Source of the DNA: CAWULT01 sp963923455
GTDB taxonomy: Bacteria > Acidobacteriota > Vicinamibacteria > Vicinamibacterales > UBA2999
Assembly: GCA_963923455.1 (NCBI GenBank)
Contig: CAWULT010000001.1
Location: forward strand, 1-64,000
Length of the DNA stretch: 64,000 nt
Direction: 5' to 3'
The position numbers were made by a program, and so were the translations under genes. Below are positions 60,592 through 64,000 of the stretch, one piece after another. The notes beneath the pieces are model-generated. The model was not told the origin of the DNA, ran no database searches, and worked only from the letters and a program-made list of their open reading frames with translations. How positions within the stretch are numbered: the stretch's first letter is position 1; each line of letters opens with the position of its first letter.

Positions 60592-62448
60592 ATGGACATC
60601 CAGCCCGACAAGCAGAACCTCGACCAGACCTTCTCCACGACGGTCTACTTCATCGACTTCTATCAGCGGGACTACAAGTGGACGGGTGAGCCAGTCAAGC
60701 GGCTACTCGACGACGTGTTCTATCAATTCGATGAAGCGTACGCGAAACATGGGGCATTGGAGCCGAACAAGGAAAACATCAACGCTCGGTACCCGTGGTA
60801 CTACCTCAATACGTACGTCACGAATCCGGTCGGCGGGCGTGTCTTCGTCGTCGATGGCCAGCAACGTCTGACGACGCTGACGCTGATCCTTCTGAAGTTG
60901 CTGGCCATGGCGAAGGCGTTTGGGTCCAAGACCCAGAACTGGATTGACCGAAAGATCGCGGGGTTCTCCGGCACCGAGCAGGAGTTCTGGATGAACCACG
61001 TTCGGCATCTCCACGTCCTCAAGGCACTCGTCGAAGGCGACGATCCCTCGACGATCAGTACCTCCAGCGGGATCACGGCCGTCAATATGGTTGCCAACTA
61101 TCAGATCATCGCTGCCGATCTCCAAGGGCGGCTGACGACGAAGCACAAATTCGAGACGTTCGTTCACTACTTCCTCTTTCGGCTCGTGCTGATCAACCTG
61201 TCCGTCGAGACGGCCCACGTCCCCATGGTGTTCGAGGTCATCAATGACCGTGGTGTGCGGCTGAAGCCCTACGAGATCCTCAAGGGGAAGCTCCTCGGCC
61301 AAATCGACAAGCTGGAACTCGAGAACGGGAAGTACAACACGCTCTGGGAGGAGCAGGTTCAGGCCGTTGGAGATGCCGAGATCGACAGCGTGTTTCGGTA
61401 TTGGCTGAAAGCCAAGTTCGCCAGCAGCCGGAAGGACGGTCAGCGCTTTGATGGTGACTACCACCGGGAGATGTTCAAAGCAGACCTTGACCAGACACTG
61501 AAGCTCGACCACAACACCGTCGGCGCGAAAGCCTTCTTGAAGGGGCCGTTTCGGTACTACACGGGACTCTATGCCCGTCTGTTCGCAGCGAGCAAATCGG
61601 ACTCAGACGAGTCGATGGCCGTGTACTGCAACAGTCTCAACGAGCAGGACAACCAGTTCATGCTGGTGCTCGCCGCCTGCCAAGTCGATGACCCGGAGGA
61701 AGCCGCCAAGATTCAGGCGGTGGCCACGGGCCTTGATCGGATGTTCTCGCTGCTGCAGCTCCAAGGCGCGTATGACTCCAATCAGTACACGGAGCGGCTG
61801 TTCGAGATCAGCGCGGCTATTCGTGACCGCCCCGCAGCGGAGATTCCGGGGATCTTCGACAAGCATCTGATCGAGGAACTGCGGGAACGCCGTGGCATTC
61901 CTGATCTTGAGGCGTTCAACTGGGCGCTGTTCAAGCCAATGTCAATCGACCGTGTGAATAGCCGCTTCGCACGATACCTGTTTGCACGGGTGGAGCTTCT
62001 GCTCAGCAGGGGGATGAGGCAGCAGATGCCTCACCCGTTGTGGAACTTGGTGATGAACCGGGGAGCGGTGAACGGGTTCCATATCGAGCACATCCTGTCG
62101 CGGAATGACGCCAACCTAGCCCTGTTTGCCAACGACGACGAACGGTTCGAGCAGGAACGGAATCGACTCGGAGGCGTGCTTCTTTTGAAGGGAAAAGACA
62201 ACATCTCCAGCGGGAACGAGCCGTTCAGCCAGAAGCTGAAGTCTTACGCCAACACCCTGCTGTGGAACGAAACGCTGTTGGCGGACACCTACAAGAGCAA
62301 GCTGGACTTTGCCGCGTTTGCGGCTACCCATAAGCTGGCCTTTCATGCGGTGGACAGGTTTGGTCCCGCTGAACTAGATGACCGACAGGCTCTGCTGTTC
62401 GAATTGTGCCGACTGATTTGGCCCTCACCGGCTTCCCCGTCAGCATGA
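60592..62448 (+). CDS. DUF262/DUF1524 protein (GmrSD/BrxU-like, putative modification-dependent restriction)
   Basis: 618 residues. DUF262 N-terminus with FYQRDYKWTGEPVKRLLDD and the nucleotide-binding-type FVVDGQQRLTTLTLILLKL (about 84-102), VFEVINDRGVRLKPYEILKG, and a C-terminal DUF1524 HNH-like region with GFHIEHILSRNDANL (about 495-509). This is the GmrSD/BrxU family that cuts DNA carrying modified bases, using NTP. The ATG at 60592 gives the usual N-terminus (GTG at 60547 is possible). It lies 54 bases after hsdS and overlaps hsdR as ATGA, so it belongs to the type I operon. Confidence 0.88.
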   Translation: MDIQPDKQNLDQTFSTTVYFIDFYQRDYKWTGEPVKRLLDDVFYQFDEAYAKHGALEPNKENINARYPWYYLNTYVTNPVGGRVFVVDGQQRLTTLTLILLKLLAMAKAFGSKTQNWIDRKIAGFSGTEQEFWMNHVRHLHVLKALVEGDDPSTISTSSGITAVNMVANYQIIAADLQGRLTTKHKFETFVHYFLFRLVLINLSVETAHVPMVFEVINDRGVRLKPYEILKGKLLGQIDKLELENGKYNTLWEEQVQAVGDAEIDSVFRYWLKAKFASSRKDGQRFDGDYHREMFKADLDQTLKLDHNTVGAKAFLKGPFRYYTGLYARLFAASKSDSDESMAVYCNSLNEQDNQFMLVLAACQVDDPEEAAKIQAVATGLDRMFSLLQLQGAYDSNQYTERLFEISAAIRDRPAAEIPGIFDKHLIEELRERRGIPDLEAFNWALFKPMSIDRVNSRFARYLFARVELLLSRGMRQQMPHPLWNLVMNRGAVNGFHIEHILSRNDANLALFANDDERFEQERNRLGGVLLLKGKDNISSGNEPFSQKLKSYANTLLWNETLLADTYKSKLDFAAFAATHKLAFHAVDRFGPAELDDRQALLFELCRLIWPSPASPSA

Positions 62449-64000
62449 GCCTGCACAAGGAAATCAACTTCGAGGACGAGATCTGTGAGTACCTCGCCGC
62501 TCACCACTGGCTGTGCGCCGATGGGGACGCGGCGAAGTACGACCGGACACGGGCACTGTTCCCCCAAGACGTGCTGGCGTGGGTGCAGGCCACCCAGCCG
62601 AAAGCGTGGGAGGCCATCGTCAAGAACCACGGCGCGCACGCCGCCGAGACGCTGCTGACCCGCCTACGCGATTCGCTCGACCAGCGGGGCACGTTGGATG
62701 TACTCCGGCACGGCATCGAGATGCTGGGCCTGCGGGGCAAGCTGCCTCTCGCCCAGTTCAAGCCGGCGCTGGGCATAAACCCCGATATCCTCGGCCGCTA
62801 CGCCGCCAACCGTCTGCGGGTGGTGCGGCAGGTTAGATACTCGCTCCACAACGAGAACTGCATCGACCTCGTGTTATTCCTGAACGGCGTTCCCGTGGCG
62901 ACGGTCGAACTCAAGACCGACTTCACCCAAAGCGTCGGCGATGCCATCGACCAGTACCGGTTCGACCGCCACCCGAAGCCGAAGGGCCAAGCCACTGAGC
63001 CGCTGCTGGCCTTCCCGAGCGGCGCGCTGGTCCACTTCGCTGTCAGCAACCGCGAGGTGCACATGACGACCCGGCTCGCGGGTCCGGCCACCCAGTTCCT
63101 GCCATTCAACCAAGGCGACCACGGAGCGGCGGGCAACCCGTTGCCGGAACATGGGGGCCATCGAACGGCGTACTTGTGGGAGCAGGTCTGGGCACGGGAG
63201 AGTTGGTTGGAGATCCTCGGTCGCTATCTAGTGACCCAGCGCGATGAGAAGAAGCAGATCAAGACCGTCATCTTCCCCCGGTTCCACCAACTAGACGCCA
63301 CGCGAAAGCTGCTGGCCGCAGTCCGGGCACAGGGACCGGGTGGCAAGTACCTGATCCAGCATTCGGCGGGGTCTGGGAAGACGAACTCGATTGCGTGGTC
63401 CGCCCACTTTCTGGCTGATCAGCACGACGCGCACGACCAGAAGTTGTTCGACTCCGTGTTGGTCGTCTCCGACCGCAACGTGATCGACCATCAGTTGCAG
63501 GAGGCGATCTTCGACTTCGAGCGCACCACTGGCGTGGTGGCCGTCATCACCGGCGAAAGCAGCAGCAAGAGCGGCGAGTTGGCCGACGCCCTGTCCGGCG
63601 GCAAGAAGGTCGTGGTCTGTACCATCCAGACCTTTCCCTTCGCATTGGAGGCGGTCCGAGAACTCGCGGCGACCAAGGGCAAGCGGTTCGCCGTAATCGC
63701 TGACGAGGCCCACAGTTCGCAGACCGGAGAAGCTGCAGCCAAGCTCAAGGCGGTGCTCTCCCCCGATGAACTAGCCGAATTGGGCGACGGTGGCGAGATC
63801 AGCATGGACGACGTGTTGGCCGCGCAGATGGCTGCACGGGCTGACGACACCGGGATCACCTTCGTCGCGTTCACGGCTACGCCGAAGACCAAGACGATGG
63901 AGTTGTTCGGTACCCGGCCTGACCCGAGCCGACCGGCTGGCGCGGACAATCTGCCGACGCCGTTCCACGTCTACTCGATGCGACAGGCTATCGAGGAGGG
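62445..64000 (+). CDS. hsdR: Type I restriction-modification system, restriction (R) subunit, 3' end beyond window
   Basis: The first 518 residues are visible. N-terminal nuclease domain with VATVELKTDF (PD-(D/E)xK active site, about 152-161), QYRFDRHPKPK, then a helicase: Walker A HSAGSGKTNSIAW (about 306-318), VVVCTIQTFPF, DEAH box IADEAHSSQ (about 418) and TATPKTKTMELFG. It translocates DNA using ATP and cleaves unmodified DNA. Start ATG overlaps the DUF262 stop as ATGA. The C-terminal helicase half and the C-terminal helical domain are expected off the right edge (full-length HsdR is usually about 1000 residues). Confidence 0.95.
   Translation, partial: MSLHKEINFEDEICEYLAAHHWLCADGDAAKYDRTRALFPQDVLAWVQATQPKAWEAIVKNHGAHAAETLLTRLRDSLDQRGTLDVLRHGIEMLGLRGKLPLAQFKPALGINPDILGRYAANRLRVVRQVRYSLHNENCIDLVLFLNGVPVATVELKTDFTQSVGDAIDQYRFDRHPKPKGQATEPLLAFPSGALVHFAVSNREVHMTTRLAGPATQFLPFNQGDHGAAGNPLPEHGGHRTAYLWEQVWARESWLEILGRYLVTQRDEKKQIKTVIFPRFHQLDATRKLLAAVRAQGPGGKYLIQHSAGSGKTNSIAWSAHFLADQHDAHDQKLFDSVLVVSDRNVIDHQLQEAIFDFERTTGVVAVITGESSSKSGELADALSGGKKVVVCTIQTFPFALEAVRELAATKGKRFAVIADEAHSSQTGEAAAKLKAVLSPDELAELGDGGEISMDDVLAAQMAARADDTGITFVAFTATPKTKTMELFGTRPDPSRPAGADNLPTPFHVYSMRQAIEE

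Overview
The window is GC-rich chromosomal DNA (roughly 70% G+C by eye, strong codon bias) from a free-living, didermic, respiring bacterium. Outer-membrane efflux and CopB-type proteins, a TonB-family protein, a cbb3 oxidase, and NHL-repeat, FkbM and MBOAT genes fit an environmental Acidobacteriota (Vicinamibacteria-like) genome. That placement is inference from general character; no marker gene is present. The rightmost 8 kb is visibly less GC-rich and is foreign.

Layout. 1-346: end of a TonB-family protein. 558-3147: a two-gene extracellular glycan O-acylation unit (MBOAT plus AlgX/AlgJ-like). 3138-12960 (minus): a tightly coupled glycan cluster with a very long GH/GT2/NHL fusion protein, an ABC exporter, two glycosyltransferases, a PIG-L deacetylase and a Trm112-like methyltransferase. 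13076-14370 (minus): Nudix hydrolase and membrane-anchored FkbM methyltransferase. 14436-19180: MFS carrier, RpoD-like sigma factor, a small protein and an L,D-transpeptidase. 19384-25754: groEL, a Lon-like protease, carbamate kinase and a cyclic 2,3-diphosphoglycerate synthetase-like protein in one operon. 26186-31702 (minus): a quinone oxidoreductase, then a cbb3 oxidase operon with a fused CcoO/CcoP, a CcoQ-like peptide, a TsdA-like dihaem cytochrome and a Tat-exported DsrE-like protein.

31889-46767 is a copper/heavy-metal resistance island. A CusCBA-like RND efflux operon runs left and a CorE-like ECF sigma factor runs right, followed by a YHS protein, a Cu P1B-ATPase, a cytochrome c, a multicopper oxidase, CopB and small periplasmic proteins. 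The divergent promoter at about 38650 probably couples both arms to a copper-sensing sigma factor. 46773-54863 holds assorted genes, including a coupled alpha/beta hydrolase and trypsin-like protease that resembles a predicted conflict module, a GIY-YIG protein, an M23 peptidase and a tyrosine phosphatase. 54986-55573 is an NTF2-like protein.

At 55649-55674 lies the 3' end of a tmRNA (ssrA) gene with no body attached. This is the signature of an integrated element, and the sequence to its right changes character. The element carries a possible HUH-type Rep protein and a type I restriction-modification operon (hsdM, hsdS, a DUF262 GmrSD/BrxU-like gene, hsdR) in which the DUF262 gene is translationally coupled to hsdR. 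The element runs past the right edge, where an intact ssrA on the minus strand is predicted.

Two general features stand out. Four-base ATGA/GTGA stop-start overlaps are very frequent. Several genes also have a TATACT-like box 6-8 bases before the start codon and no Shine-Dalgarno sequence, suggesting leaderless transcripts.
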